64,000 bases of DNA from Xanthocytophaga flava (GTDB lineage Bacteria > Bacteroidota > Bacteroidia > Cytophagales > 172606-1), in assembly GCA_030068525.1 (NCBI GenBank), contig JASJOS010000004.1:248001-312000 (forward strand), read 5' to 3'. Position numbers and translations under genes: made by a program. Every line of letters starts with the position of its first letter. The first letter of the stretch is position 1. The notes below the pieces were generated by a model. That model ran no database searches, was not told the origin of the DNA, and saw nothing but the letters and a program-made list of their open reading frames with translations. Below are positions 1 to 8,146 of the stretch, piece by piece.

Positions 1-1
1 A

Positions 2-337
2 CCTGTGTATAGTGCATCAAAAGCAGGAGTTCACGCCTATACACAGGCATTGCGCTTGCAACTGGAAGATACAAACGTAAAAGTATTCGAAGTAGTGCCT
101 CCGGGTGTGAATACCAATCTTCAAAATGATTGGGTGCTACAACCAAACCCCTCTATGATGATGGATGTAGACAAAATGGTAAATATTGCCATTAAAGGAC
201 TCTTGAATGACAAACCAGAGATTAAACCCTTTCTGATCAGTGTGATAAAAACGGTGAGTAGACTTATGCCCAATCTCCTGCTCAGGTTCGGACATGGCGA
301 ATTTAAAAAATTTAAACAACTGACTGCGAACTACTAA
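2..337 (+). CDS. SDR family oxidoreductase, C-terminal part (5' end outside window)
   Basis: The frame is open from the first bases of the window and opens with P-V-Y-S-A-S-K, the YxxxK catalytic pair of classical short-chain dehydrogenases. It is followed by the VFEVVPPGVNT segment that normally closes the cofactor site after strand 6. The motif order and the V-F-E-V-x-P stretch resemble DltE-like SDRs, as does the gene at 62279-63019. The N-terminal Rossmann half lies upstream of the window, so substrate and cofactor cannot be judged. A DUF2147 gene follows within about a dozen bases, suggesting cotranscription. Confidence 0.85.
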   Translation, partial: PVYSASKAGVHAYTQALRLQLEDTNVKVFEVVPPGVNTNLQNDWVLQPNPSMMMDVDKMVNIAIKGLLNDKPEIKPFLISVIKTVSRLMPNLLLRFGHGEFKKFKQLTANY

Positions 338-348
338 ATATGGTAGAG

Positions 349-786
349 ATGAAAAAATCACTTTTAGTAGTCATCATGCTGTTTGTATCAATAGGCACTT
401 TTGCACAGAAATTATCACCAGACCAGATAGTAGGAATATGGCAATGTGATGACTTTAAAATAGAGATCTTCAAGTCAGGTACTACTTACTCCGGTAAACT
501 GTTATGGGCAAAAGATATGTTTGAAGCTGACGGAAAAACGTCTAAGAAAGATAGCAATAACCCCAACGAAAAACTAAGAACCCGATCCAGACAGGGTATT
601 GTACATATTACAGAACTGGTTTACAAAGACGGCGAGTATAGAGATGGAAAGCTATATAGTGTGCAGGATGGAAATACCTATAGTCTAAAAGGTGTACTTA
701 AAAATGCGGACAACCTTGAAACCAGAGGGTATAAAGGTGTCCCAATGATAGGTAAAACGTTCATATGGAAACGTGTTCAAAATTGA
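349..786 (+). CDS. DUF2147 domain-containing secreted protein
   Basis: The protein opens with a clear signal peptide (MKK, a hydrophobic stretch, then FAQ). The mature part is about 125 residues and begins with the G-I-W-Q pattern of DUF2147 proteins, small beta-rich periplasmic proteins of unknown function that are common in Bacteroidota. I chose the ATG at 349 because it gives a textbook MKK signal peptide; an in-frame ATG at 340, 2 nt after the preceding stop, is also possible. The close spacing to the SDR gene suggests one transcript. The biochemical role is not known for the family. Confidence 0.8.
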   Translation: MKKSLLVVIMLFVSIGTFAQKLSPDQIVGIWQCDDFKIEIFKSGTTYSGKLLWAKDMFEADGKTSKKDSNNPNEKLRTRSRQGIVHITELVYKDGEYRDGKLYSVQDGNTYSLKGVLKNADNLETRGYKGVPMIGKTFIWKRVQN

Positions 787-973
787 GATTCAGGCAACAT
801 TTTGTTTTTCTTTCCAATGTGGCTTCCCTAGGTTATTCTATCTGTTTTTTCTGTAGTTCAAGCATAGGCAACAATACCTCAACAAATCCAAAAGAGGGTT
901 AACAAGGTCGATCATTATTGTTCAGATCTCATTCTTGGCCAGTTATATAATCAAAAGTAGATTCTTACCTAAA

Positions 974-1327
974 ATGATAAAAAACATTCTTTCCTTAGTA
1001 TTATTGATCGTTAGCGTATCACTAAGTTTCAAGCACGGCTGGGATACATTTCACTATAAAAACAATCCCGAATCAGTCAAAATGATGAATGACTTAGGTA
1101 TCAGTGAATCGATTGTTCCATTCCTTGGCTTTTTAACTATAGCTGTGGGAGTTCTGTTACTGATTCCCAAGACATTTTTCCTTGGCAATATGCTCAATGC
1201 TATCTCAATTCTTTTTATTATGGGATTGGCATTACGAGCCGGAAATAGTAAAATGGCGTTAATAGAGATTCCGTTTCTGGTAATGCCCTTACTGCTGATA
1301 TGGCTGAAATATCCATTTAAAAAGTAA
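974..1327 (+). CDS. DoxX-like small integral membrane protein
   Basis: About 117 residues with four hydrophobic segments (roughly residues 3-20, 45-62, 68-86 and 92-112). The pattern, with a G-W near residue 25 and G-F-L-T between helices 1 and 2, fits small DoxX-like four-helix proteins found beside redox and AraC regulator genes. The frame can extend up to a TTG at 935, but the ATG at 974 starts directly at the hydrophobic N-terminus and is preferred. It ends 12 bp before the AraC-type regulator and probably shares its transcript. The function is inferred from topology only. Confidence 0.65.
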   Translation: MIKNILSLVLLIVSVSLSFKHGWDTFHYKNNPESVKMMNDLGISESIVPFLGFLTIAVGVLLLIPKTFFLGNMLNAISILFIMGLALRAGNSKMALIEIPFLVMPLLLIWLKYPFKK

Positions 1328-1339
1328 ACTACCTCTACT

Positions 1340-2239
1340 ATGAAACCCTATAGGATACAATCCATCTCGGAAATACATCGGTTGATGAATCTTCCCAAAC
1401 CCCATCATCCGCTGATTGGTATAATAGATTTGAAAGGACTGAAAAATGACCCAAATATCAATGCCGTTATTTTTGACTTCTATGTAGTATCGCTCAAGAG
1501 AGGTTGTAACAACTTGTTATATGGGCAACAGAAATACGATTTTGACGAAGGATTAATGGCGTTTTTGTCGCCTGGACAGGTGTTGCGGGGTGAAGAAAGT
1601 GGTGTACCTGCAAACATTGAAGGCTGGATGCTGTTTATTCATCCTGATTTTCTATGGAATACCTCTCTTGCAAAAAAGATAAAGCAATATGAATATTTTG
1701 GATATGCTGCCAATGAAGCTCTGTTTCTTTCAGACAAAGAAGAGACCCTTATCAATGGGATTATTGACAATATCAAACAGGAGTACCATTCAAACATTGA
1801 TAAATTCAGTCAGGATGTAATCATTGCACAACTGGAAGTGTTGTTTACCTATGCCCAACGGTTTTACGAACGCCAGTTCATTACCCGCAAAATCACCAAT
1901 CACAAAATTTTAGAGCGGATGGAAGATGTATTGGCAGACTATTTTGGTAATGAAGACTTGATGATAAAAGGATTACCCAGCGTTCAATACATTGCCGACA
2001 AACTGAATATTTCAACCAAATATCTGAGCAGTTTATTGAAACAACTAACCGGGCAAACCACCCAGCAGATCATTCATGAAAAGCTGATTGACAAAGCTAA
2101 GGAGAAACTATCTACCACTGAATTATCCGTAAGTGAAATTGCCTACGGACTGGGTTTTGAGCATCCTCAGTCATTTAGTAAATTATTCAAAGCAAAAACC
2201 AATCTTTCTCCTTTAGAATTCAGACAATCGTTTAATTAA
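1340..2239 (+). CDS. AraC family transcriptional regulator
   Basis: A 299-residue protein. Residues 1 to about 195 form a cupin-like sensing region and the last 85 residues carry two helix-turn-helix motifs of the AraC/XylS type. The second has the diagnostic S-x-I-A-x-x-L-G-F then S-x-F-S-x-x-F-K pattern. It is a clear paralogue of the regulator at 49976-50893, sharing the start (Y-x-I-x-x-I-x-E-x-H-R-L-M) and the end (SPLEFR). It is the last gene of the SDR/DUF2147/DoxX-like group and may control it. The ligand is unknown. Confidence 0.9.
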   Translation: MKPYRIQSISEIHRLMNLPKPHHPLIGIIDLKGLKNDPNINAVIFDFYVVSLKRGCNNLLYGQQKYDFDEGLMAFLSPGQVLRGEESGVPANIEGWMLFIHPDFLWNTSLAKKIKQYEYFGYAANEALFLSDKEETLINGIIDNIKQEYHSNIDKFSQDVIIAQLEVLFTYAQRFYERQFITRKITNHKILERMEDVLADYFGNEDLMIKGLPSVQYIADKLNISTKYLSSLLKQLTGQTTQQIIHEKLIDKAKEKLSTTELSVSEIAYGLGFEHPQSFSKLFKAKTNLSPLEFRQSFN

Positions 2240-2366
2240 TTGTTTCAACTGACATCTTCCCTTCTCTTATTTTATACTCTCCTACTCGTTCATAAAAGAT
2301 AGATGAGGATAAAATAAAGCATATAAATAGATACTAACCAATGATTAAAAAATAAATTCAGGCGTG

Positions 2367-2798
2367 TTATAGGTGCTCTTGTTGCAGAATGTCTAAGGTC
2401 TTCTGATCCTGTATTCCTTTAAAAAAAGTGTTAATAACATTCTTAAAAACAGGATCGGAATCTTTTACATTAGCAAATAAGGTCATGCAGGAACATAGCT
2501 TCAAATCATCCGGAGAGCCAAATATCTGGTTGGCTGTTTTTCCCTCCAGTTGTAAAACTGCCTGTGAAATTTCGATCAGATTTTTACCCAGCACCGGATG
2601 AAGCAGATAGGCTCTGGCTTGATCAATGTCCTCAATAGCATAAAATTTTGCTGTGTCACTCTTCCCCAACCCCTTAATCTGAGGGAAGACGTACCACATC
2701 CAATGGGAAGTTTTACGGCCAGTTCTGATTTCTTGTAGTGCTTTCAGATACACCTGGTTTTGTGCATCTAGAAATCTGCTCAATGTGTCTGTTGACAT
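2367..2798 (-). CDS. DUF1810 domain-containing protein
   Basis: A 143-residue soluble protein that matches the DUF1810 family along its length: an N-terminal L-x-R-F-L-x-A-Q segment, the conserved H-W-M-W-Y-V-F-P-Q motif near residue 32, and a K-F-Y-A-I segment. The family lies in the macro/NADAR neighbourhood and its biochemical role is uncertain. I chose the ATG at 2798 (M-S-T-D-T) rather than the upstream ATG at 2828, because the ten extra residues are not typical of the family. It stands alone, with a long palindrome separating it from the SDR at 3061. Confidence 0.85.
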   Translation of the reverse strand: MSTDTLSRFLDAQNQVYLKALQEIRTGRKTSHWMWYVFPQIKGLGKSDTAKFYAIEDIDQARAYLLHPVLGKNLIEISQAVLQLEGKTANQIFGSPDDLKLCSCMTLFANVKDSDPVFKNVINTFFKGIQDQKTLDILQQEHL

Positions 2799-2961
2799 GA
2801 TTATGTTTTTTAGTGAACAATAAGGCATTGTCTTTCTTTGATACCATAAAAACAGTACTTCCCCCTATTGGGCTGGATCAGATAAAGACCTGTGCTGCTG
2901 GTAAAACGGATAGCCAGAGTCTATACAGGGATTGAAAGTTTTGCTATGAATATATGATTAA

Positions 2962-3008
2962 TTGGTTCTAAAATAAATTAACGCATTGTCAACTTATTTT
3001 AGAACCAA
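2962..3008. terminator. 15-bp perfect inverted repeat downstream of the SDR gene
   Basis: TTGGTTCTAAAATAA at 2962-2976 is mirrored exactly at 2994-3008 around a 17-nt spacer. It begins about 50 bp beyond the stop of the minus-strand SDR gene (3061-3927). The stem is AT-rich and no T-run follows on either strand, so it is not a textbook intrinsic terminator. It may instead stabilise the 3' end of the SDR transcript or act as an operator for the DUF1810 gene. Confidence 0.4.
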
Positions 3009-3060
3009 CTAAGTACTCTACAAAAACTATGAGTATTCAGCAAACTTTTCAGGTCTGATT

Positions 3061-3927
3061 TTATCCATTAACAACAGAGCCACCATTGACATGGATAACC
3101 TGTCCGGTAATATAACTGCTATCTTTGGATGCCAGAAACACATAGGCTGGTGCTACTTCGGATGGCTGACCTGCTCTGCCTAATGGAGTATCTTTACCAA
3201 ATTTACTCACCTTCTCCGCTTCAAAGGTAGCAGGAATGAGAGGCGTCCAGATAGGTCCTGGCGCTACCGCATTGACCCGAATTCCTTTGGAAGCCAGATT
3301 CTGTGATAAAGCTCTGGTAAAAGCAACAATGGCACCTTTGGTAGAAGAATAATCCAACAGCGTAGGATTGCCTTTATAGGCGGTTACAGAGCTGGTGTTT
3401 ATAATGACTCCATCTTCAGGCATCAGGCTCAATGCAGCTTTGACAAAATAGAACATGGAAAATATATTGGTCTCAAAGGTCGTTTCCAGCTGTTCTTTAC
3501 TAATGGTCTCAATATCTTCCTGTGGATGTTGTTCAGCGGCATTGTTAACCAATACATCAAACCTTCCCAGACGTTGCTTCGTCTGCTGTACAGCATTCTG
3601 GCAGAAGCTTTCGTCCCGAATATCGCCTTGGATCAGCAGACACTGCCGACCTTCGTCTTCAATCAGTTGTTTTGTTATCTGTGCATCTTCATTTTCATTT
3701 AGATATACAATGGCAACATTGGCCCCTTCTCTGGCAAAATGTACAGCTACTGCACGTCCAATGCCACTGTCACCGCCTGTAATCAGGGCAACTTTACCTT
3801 CTAGTTTACCGCTTCCACGGTAGTCTTCCCGAATAACTTCCGGTTGTGGCGTCATTTCAGTTTCCATTCCCGGTTGGCCGTCTTGCGTTTGAGCAGGGAA
3901 ATTATTTGGATATTGATCAGTTGGCAT
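3061..3927 (-). CDS. SDR family oxidoreductase, YghA-like general stress type
   Basis: A 288-residue short-chain dehydrogenase with an N-terminal extension of about 40 residues rich in P, Q and T, typical of the YghA/YhdF (glucose/ribitol dehydrogenase-like) group. Motifs seen: T-G-G-D-S-G-I-G-R for dinucleotide binding, the N-N-A-A motif, catalytic Y193 and K197 in Y-S-S-T-K, and A-P-G-P-I-W-T-P after the active site. It probably acts in the cytoplasm on an aldehyde or sugar-type carbonyl with NAD(P)H; the substrate is not predictable. A related but exported-looking paralogue is at 48417-49415. Confidence 0.92.
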   Translation of the reverse strand: MPTDQYPNNFPAQTQDGQPGMETEMTPQPEVIREDYRGSGKLEGKVALITGGDSGIGRAVAVHFAREGANVAIVYLNENEDAQITKQLIEDEGRQCLLIQGDIRDESFCQNAVQQTKQRLGRFDVLVNNAAEQHPQEDIETISKEQLETTFETNIFSMFYFVKAALSLMPEDGVIINTSSVTAYKGNPTLLDYSSTKGAIVAFTRALSQNLASKGIRVNAVAPGPIWTPLIPATFEAEKVSKFGKDTPLGRAGQPSEVAPAYVFLASKDSSYITGQVIHVNGGSVVNG

Positions 3928-4002
3928 AGCATTAGATTGTTAAGGTAAAAGAATAGAAATCAAAAAATGTTTTGTTGGTATGTCGGTGTTCAAAGTATGC
4001 AT

Positions 4003-5205
4003 TTACGGAGTATACGAAACCCGGTAAATAACTCCATTAGTATCATCTGAGACTAATAGTGATCCATCGGTATGCACAGTCAGTCCAGCTAAACGTCCAA
4101 AATGACTCGTATTATTATTGATCAAAAATCCTGTCAGAAAGTCCTCAAAACGGGTAGGTTGTCCATTTTCAAAACGCAATCGTACTACTTTATAGCCTAC
4201 AGGGTCCCGGCGATTCCAGGAACCTCTCATGGCAACAAAAGCATCCGTTTGATACTCGGATGGAAATTGTGAGCCAGTATAAAATACCATTGCCAGTGGG
4301 GCACTATGTGCTTCATACTGTAAGAGAGGTAGTGTAGTTTTGGCCAGGTATTGCTCATAGGTAGAATCTTCAGGCGGAGGCTGCGGATTAAATTTTCCAT
4401 CGCCGTAGATATAAGGCCAGCCATAAAATTTACCTTGTTCCAACAGATTCACTTCTTCCTGCTGCTCTCTGTCTCCTAGCCAGTCGATGCCATGATCCAT
4501 GCCATACATCTTCTGGGTTTGAGGATGCCAGCCAAATCCAATTGTGTTACGTAGTCCGGAGGCAAATATCTTTCGGTTAGAACCATCTGCGTTGGCTTGC
4601 AAAATGGTAGCATTTTCTGCATTCGGTTCTTCACAGGCATTACAGGTACTACCTACAGTGATGTACATTTTACCATCTGGCCCAAATGCAATGGTGCGAT
4701 TGGGATGCTGACCTGCGTCGGGCAAATCTGAAATAAGCATTTTTAACGTTCCCAGTGTCCCATCATTGTTAATAGCAGCAGAGAACACTTCATGAACCGT
4801 AACCAGATACATCTGATTGTTGTGAATAGTAATTCCATGCATATTGGGTTTACTGGCAACCACCTGTGACTGATCTGATTTTCCATCCGAATCAGTATCT
4901 CGCAGTAATGTTACGGTGCCTGCATCTCTGTCTGTAAAATATACCTGCCCGCCAGAGCCTACTGCCAGCATACGAGGCTTACCAAGATTTTCTGCAAACT
5001 TGCTGACTGTGAAGTTTGCAGGTACCTTGAGCTGAGCAACATTCTGATCTGTGGCCTGCTCCTGTACCGGATGGAAAACATGGCCTTCTACACTGGTAAG
5101 GCCATCAGGATCATCCTCATCATTTGAATCGCAACCTGTAAGCATGATGCCCATTAGTGTTGCTGCAAAAACCATTTTTACCGGGTGTAGAAAATTGAAT
5201 TGCAT
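4003..5205 (-). CDS. PQQ-dependent sugar dehydrogenase family lipoprotein (sorbosone dehydrogenase-like)
   Basis: About 400 residues. The N-terminus has a hydrophobic stretch ending in a lipobox L-T-G-C, so the mature protein is probably a lipoprotein on the periplasmic side. The rest is a six-bladed beta-propeller of the glucose/sorbosone dehydrogenase type: repeated G-x-D-G-x-M/V-Y blade motifs, F-G-P-D-G-K-M-Y-I-T-V-G, G-L-R-N-T-I-G-F, D-H-G-I-D and Y-G-W-P. Such enzymes oxidise sugars or alcohols with PQQ. I start at the ATG at 5205, which places the lipobox near residue 25; the frame extends to 5262 without a signal-like sequence. No PQQ biosynthesis gene is in the window. Confidence 0.85.
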   Translation of the reverse strand: MQFNFLHPVKMVFAATLMGIMLTGCDSNDEDDPDGLTSVEGHVFHPVQEQATDQNVAQLKVPANFTVSKFAENLGKPRMLAVGSGGQVYFTDRDAGTVTLLRDTDSDGKSDQSQVVASKPNMHGITIHNNQMYLVTVHEVFSAAINNDGTLGTLKMLISDLPDAGQHPNRTIAFGPDGKMYITVGSTCNACEEPNAENATILQANADGSNRKIFASGLRNTIGFGWHPQTQKMYGMDHGIDWLGDREQQEEVNLLEQGKFYGWPYIYGDGKFNPQPPPEDSTYEQYLAKTTLPLLQYEAHSAPLAMVFYTGSQFPSEYQTDAFVAMRGSWNRRDPVGYKVVRLRFENGQPTRFEDFLTGFLINNNTSHFGRLAGLTVHTDGSLLVSDDTNGVIYRVSYTP

Positions 5206-5472
5206 GATTATAAGCGATTTGAAAAGAAATAAGTTAAAAACTATTATCTGCATTGAATACATAAAATGCTTCTACAGTCATGTTTTACTAGAAGCTTGTA
5301 AAAACCATACCCGTTTATCCTGCTATCTGTTAACCTCACATTTTGAACAGATCGGTAGCTATATATCCCCACAATACACAAAGCACACAACTACCTATAT
5401 ATCAAGCACTTATTTATAAAACTATTTATATTCTTTTATAGTCATTGTTTGCAGAGGTACACCTATTGCGTT

Positions 5473-5500
5473 AAATACCTATTTTAAAAAATGAGTATTT
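5473..5500. promoter_or_regulatory. 28-bp palindrome, copy 1
   Basis: AAATACCTATTTT, 2 nt, then AAAATGAGTATTT. The arms agree at 11 of 13 positions. It lies 268 bp before the start of the sugar dehydrogenase gene and matches three other copies in the window. It probably binds a dimeric regulator. Confidence 0.55.
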
Positions 5501-5843
5501 ATTCATACTAACTAACAGACATTCAGAGGGATTACCCAATAAATGTGAGAGATTACTTCAACAATCCAGAGGTGCAGCCTATAGAATAAGAATATAAAGT
5601 CAATTCTATTTGTAAGAACAAAATACAGGTTGGGCTCAGTACTGTAATGCCAGATGGTGAGCTACTCATCAGAGGGAAGAACAACAAAAACCTGCCTCAT
5701 AATCCTTAAAACTCTGCGCTTCTTTTGGAAGAATAAGGGACAATATCTATACAATTATCATGAGCATTCTATAAGAAGATATTTTGATCAAAATCTAACT
5801 GAGTAGCTGAAAAACTTTATTTATTCTGGAATCAGGCTGTAGT

Positions 5844-5871
5844 AAATACGCGTTTTCACAAATAAGTATTT
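5844..5871. promoter_or_regulatory. 28-bp palindrome, copy 2
   Basis: AAATACGCGTTTT, 2 nt, then CAAATAAGTATTT. This is the most divergent copy internally, but AAATAC and GTATTT at the ends are exact and the length is the same. It lies about 290 bp before the small gene at 6164. Confidence 0.5.
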
Positions 5872-6072
5872 ACACTCTTTTGTAGATTTTTTTTATTGAA
5901 GACCTTTGTAAAAACCAAATAGATAACAAACAATATTGGAGGTGAAAGGTGTTGTATTACTGAATCAACAATAAATTAGACAGTAACATCCTTTCTAACT
6001 TCTATTAATAGATACGAATAGTGTATATATAGTTTAAGTGTATTCGTTTTGTATGAAATACGATGTGAAAAG

Positions 6073-6098
6073 CCTTCCTGATTCAGAAAGGTTTTTTT
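6073..6098 (+). terminator. Intrinsic terminator-like hairpin without an upstream gene
   Basis: CCTTCCTG, loop ATT, CAGAAAGG (one mismatch), followed by seven T residues at 6092-6098. It sits 66 bp before the start of the small + strand gene at 6164, in a spacer with no protein gene. It may end a small RNA or act as a leader attenuator. Confidence 0.45.
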
Positions 6099-6163
6099 CT
6101 GTTACGTTCTGAGAGTTGTGCAGAACCCATTTAATGTAGTGTCCGGAATTAATAAATTGCCTT

Positions 6164-6385
6164 ATGCATAAATCAGTTAATAAGTCTATCAGAGTACGAA
6201 TCGAAGAAAAACGTAAACAAATAGCCACCCAGACACAACTCATCTGTCAGTTGATCAAGCTTCAGAATCAAAACCGGGCTGAGCTGGAAGAATTATTACA
6301 GGAAGAACGAACACAAAAAGCTCTGACAAAGCATCCTTGCCCGGACGGCACTGCAACTGTTCCTGTAAATGGCAAGGAAGCTTAG
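6164..6385 (+). CDS. Small coiled-coil hypothetical protein
   Basis: A 73-residue protein that is mostly helical, highly charged and Q-rich (residues 8-55), with a heptad-like pattern suggesting a short coiled coil, and then a P/T-rich tail with a single Cys. I do not recognise a family. It is convergent with the gene at 6389, with only 3 bp between the stops. Two 28-bp palindromes and a hairpin lie in its upstream spacer. The coding call rests on its clean start, compact frame and plausible composition. Confidence 0.5.
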   Translation: MHKSVNKSIRVRIEEKRKQIATQTQLICQLIKLQNQNRAELEELLQEERTQKALTKHPCPDGTATVPVNGKEA

Positions 6386-6388
6386 GTA

Positions 6389-7072
6389 TCACTTCTGAGA
6401 AATACCTGCTACATAGTCTGTTAAAGTTTGCCACTGGTGTGGCTGAAAGAGCAACCAGCCACTCTCTGCCACTAATGTATTGAGTAGAGCCTTATTGCCG
6501 GCTTCTTCTGTAGAGTTGTTTATCTTTTCATGTAAGCCTATCTGAGTAGCAGTAAGTTGTTTGCCCTTTCTTTCAACCCGGAAAATGCTTAATGCGTCTG
6601 ATGTAAAAAAGTGATCAGTTACTTGATCTTCCCCTACTAAATCCTCCCCGGAGAAGTCTTGATCTGAATCTACTGTTTTAGTTGGATCTGAAGTCGGACA
6701 AACAATAAACTCTGCCTTTTCTGGCTCTTCTTTAATCTGAACTACTTCTACCCAGTTCAAAGGAAGTGGGCCAGGAAGATCAATACTGATTTTGTCGCCT
6801 ACCTGTGGTATTTTTCTCGTTACACGGTTGCCCATGGAATCATGTAGTAAAAATGAGGCAGTAGAAATGCCCCCTACATCACTCCATCTGTCTACATCAA
6901 AAAGTCTCTGCTGTGCTTTGCTCCACTCTTGTTCCCCATTTTCCTGATCAGTCAACTGCCGGACACTTTCGAATACTTTGCTTTTGCTTTCTTTTCCACT
7001 CAGTATATCAGCCTCTGTTTTCAGTTTGTTTTTTATCTGATCAATTTTACTTTTTAAATCCATAGTCTTCAA
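6389..7072 (-). CDS. Hypothetical soluble protein
   Basis: A 227-residue soluble protein with no signal peptide or membrane segment. The first 45 residues are a basic/acidic helix; the middle (about 60-130) looks beta-rich, with G-D-K-I-S-I-D-L and W-V-E-V-V-Q-I strands; an acidic D/E-rich loop near 145 precedes a helical C-terminus. I do not recognise the family. The start could also be the second Met at 7063. A 66-codon remnant of another gene lies just upstream (7200-7400). Confidence 0.65.
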   Translation of the reverse strand: MKTMDLKSKIDQIKNKLKTEADILSGKESKSKVFESVRQLTDQENGEQEWSKAQQRLFDVDRWSDVGGISTASFLLHDSMGNRVTRKIPQVGDKISIDLPGPLPLNWVEVVQIKEEPEKAEFIVCPTSDPTKTVDSDQDFSGEDLVGEDQVTDHFFTSDALSIFRVERKGKQLTATQIGLHEKINNSTEEAGNKALLNTLVAESGWLLFQPHQWQTLTDYVAGISQK

Positions 7073-7199
7073 AAAAGTTTACATGTAGTTTGTTGGTAAC
7101 TCAACAGTAAATTACCAAGCTTTGGTCAACAGTCAAAGTCTGTGCAAGAGTCAGAGGCTTTGAAAAGAAATACTCCATCGATTATCTGTATTCGTATTT

Positions 7200-7400
7200 T
7201 CAGATCTTTATTCCTATTTTTTTAGTAATATCTGCAAACATCCAGGGATCAATTTCTTCTGAGCCAGTTGAGTTTAGCGGAGGCTCTTCATTAAGATCCG
7301 GAAGAGTAAACCCTTCTCTGCCACCTTGTATAAATTCCAGAGGTTGACCATCTTCCGGATGTATGCCATTCCAGATCAGTCCTGTCTGAGAATACTCTTT
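7200..7400 (-). pseudogene. C-terminal gene remnant without a start codon
   Basis: A 66-codon open stretch on the minus strand ends in TGA at 7200-7202 and is blocked by TAA at 7401-7403, with no plausible start between. The translation looks protein-like (G-L-I-W-N-G-I-H-P-E-D-G, then D-P-W-M-F-A-D-I), with balanced composition unlike the surrounding AT-rich spacer. It is most likely the tail of a gene whose front was deleted. I do not recognise the parent family. Confidence 0.4.
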
Positions 7401-7910
7401 TTAGATAAAATTTTATTCCTTTCTGAGTAACAGTAGCTTTGTACTAGTTTTATCGTAACCGTTTCCAGGTTTTGTAAGTGCATAAGTGTTTCTGTAGTAC
7501 ACTGATTTTATCTTTTTACTAAAGTAGATACAGCAAAAAGGCAGGCTTTGAGAACTTATATATCCTATTGAATGAAGAAAACAGTGTTAGGAGATTATTT
7601 TCAAAAGCCAGAAGTCCTAAAACAATAGAATATAGTCACATTGTAGAGAATTAATACCGGGAAAATACAATCTGTGGAGTAGTAATTTCTGCTAAAAAGT
7701 ATGCCTGTTAGTAGTATAATTTGAGGTATAATAGGAGGAAAATTAATTAATTTACAACCATATAGGTATTTACCGTTCTCTAAATATGTAATAAGTATTA
7801 ATCTGTTTCATATTTTAATTGACTAATATTCAATCCATTATTAATTAAAAAAGCAGTAATATGCTATTATTTATAGTAATTTCAAGTTATAACGTTGATT
7901 CTCCTACGAC

Positions 7911-7938
7911 AAATACTCATTTTTCAAAATAAGTATTT
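7911..7938. promoter_or_regulatory. 28-bp palindrome, copy 3 (best match)
   Basis: AAATACTCATTTT, 2 nt, then AAAATAAGTATTT. The arms agree at 12 of 13 positions. It lies about 210 bp before treZ within a 740-bp spacer and is the best-formed of the four copies. Confidence 0.6.
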
Positions 7939-8146
7939 TCCACTTCTTTACTACATACAACACTGGTTATTTATTTTTTAAAGGCATTATTTTATACAAT
8001 TTTGTTACCCGAAAGGCGTCTTTTGTATTCTGCAGTTGTCTGATCTGACTATGTCATTCATTGAGTAACTGCTCTGACTTGACATCCGCTGTAAATCGCC
8101 TTTACTCTTTATGTAGATAAATCAATTTAATTCTCGGTTAACTTTT

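Larger units (their letters stand above)
5206..6163. other. Long spacer carrying two 28-bp palindromes and an orphan hairpin
   Basis: About 960 bp with no convincing protein-coding frame. It holds two copies of a 28-bp palindrome (5473-5500 and 5844-5871) and a terminator-like hairpin at 6073-6098. The divergent arrangement means it contains the promoters of both the sugar dehydrogenase gene and the small gene at 6164. The hairpin, with no + strand gene before it, hints at a short non-coding transcript. Confidence 0.5.

Noticed and set aside
5548..7619. Short similar stretches GAGATTA...CCAGA at 5548-5576 and 7591-7619
   Set aside because: Only about 20 of 29 bases match, no further similarity extends on either side, and the encoded peptides are under 20 residues; chance is likely.
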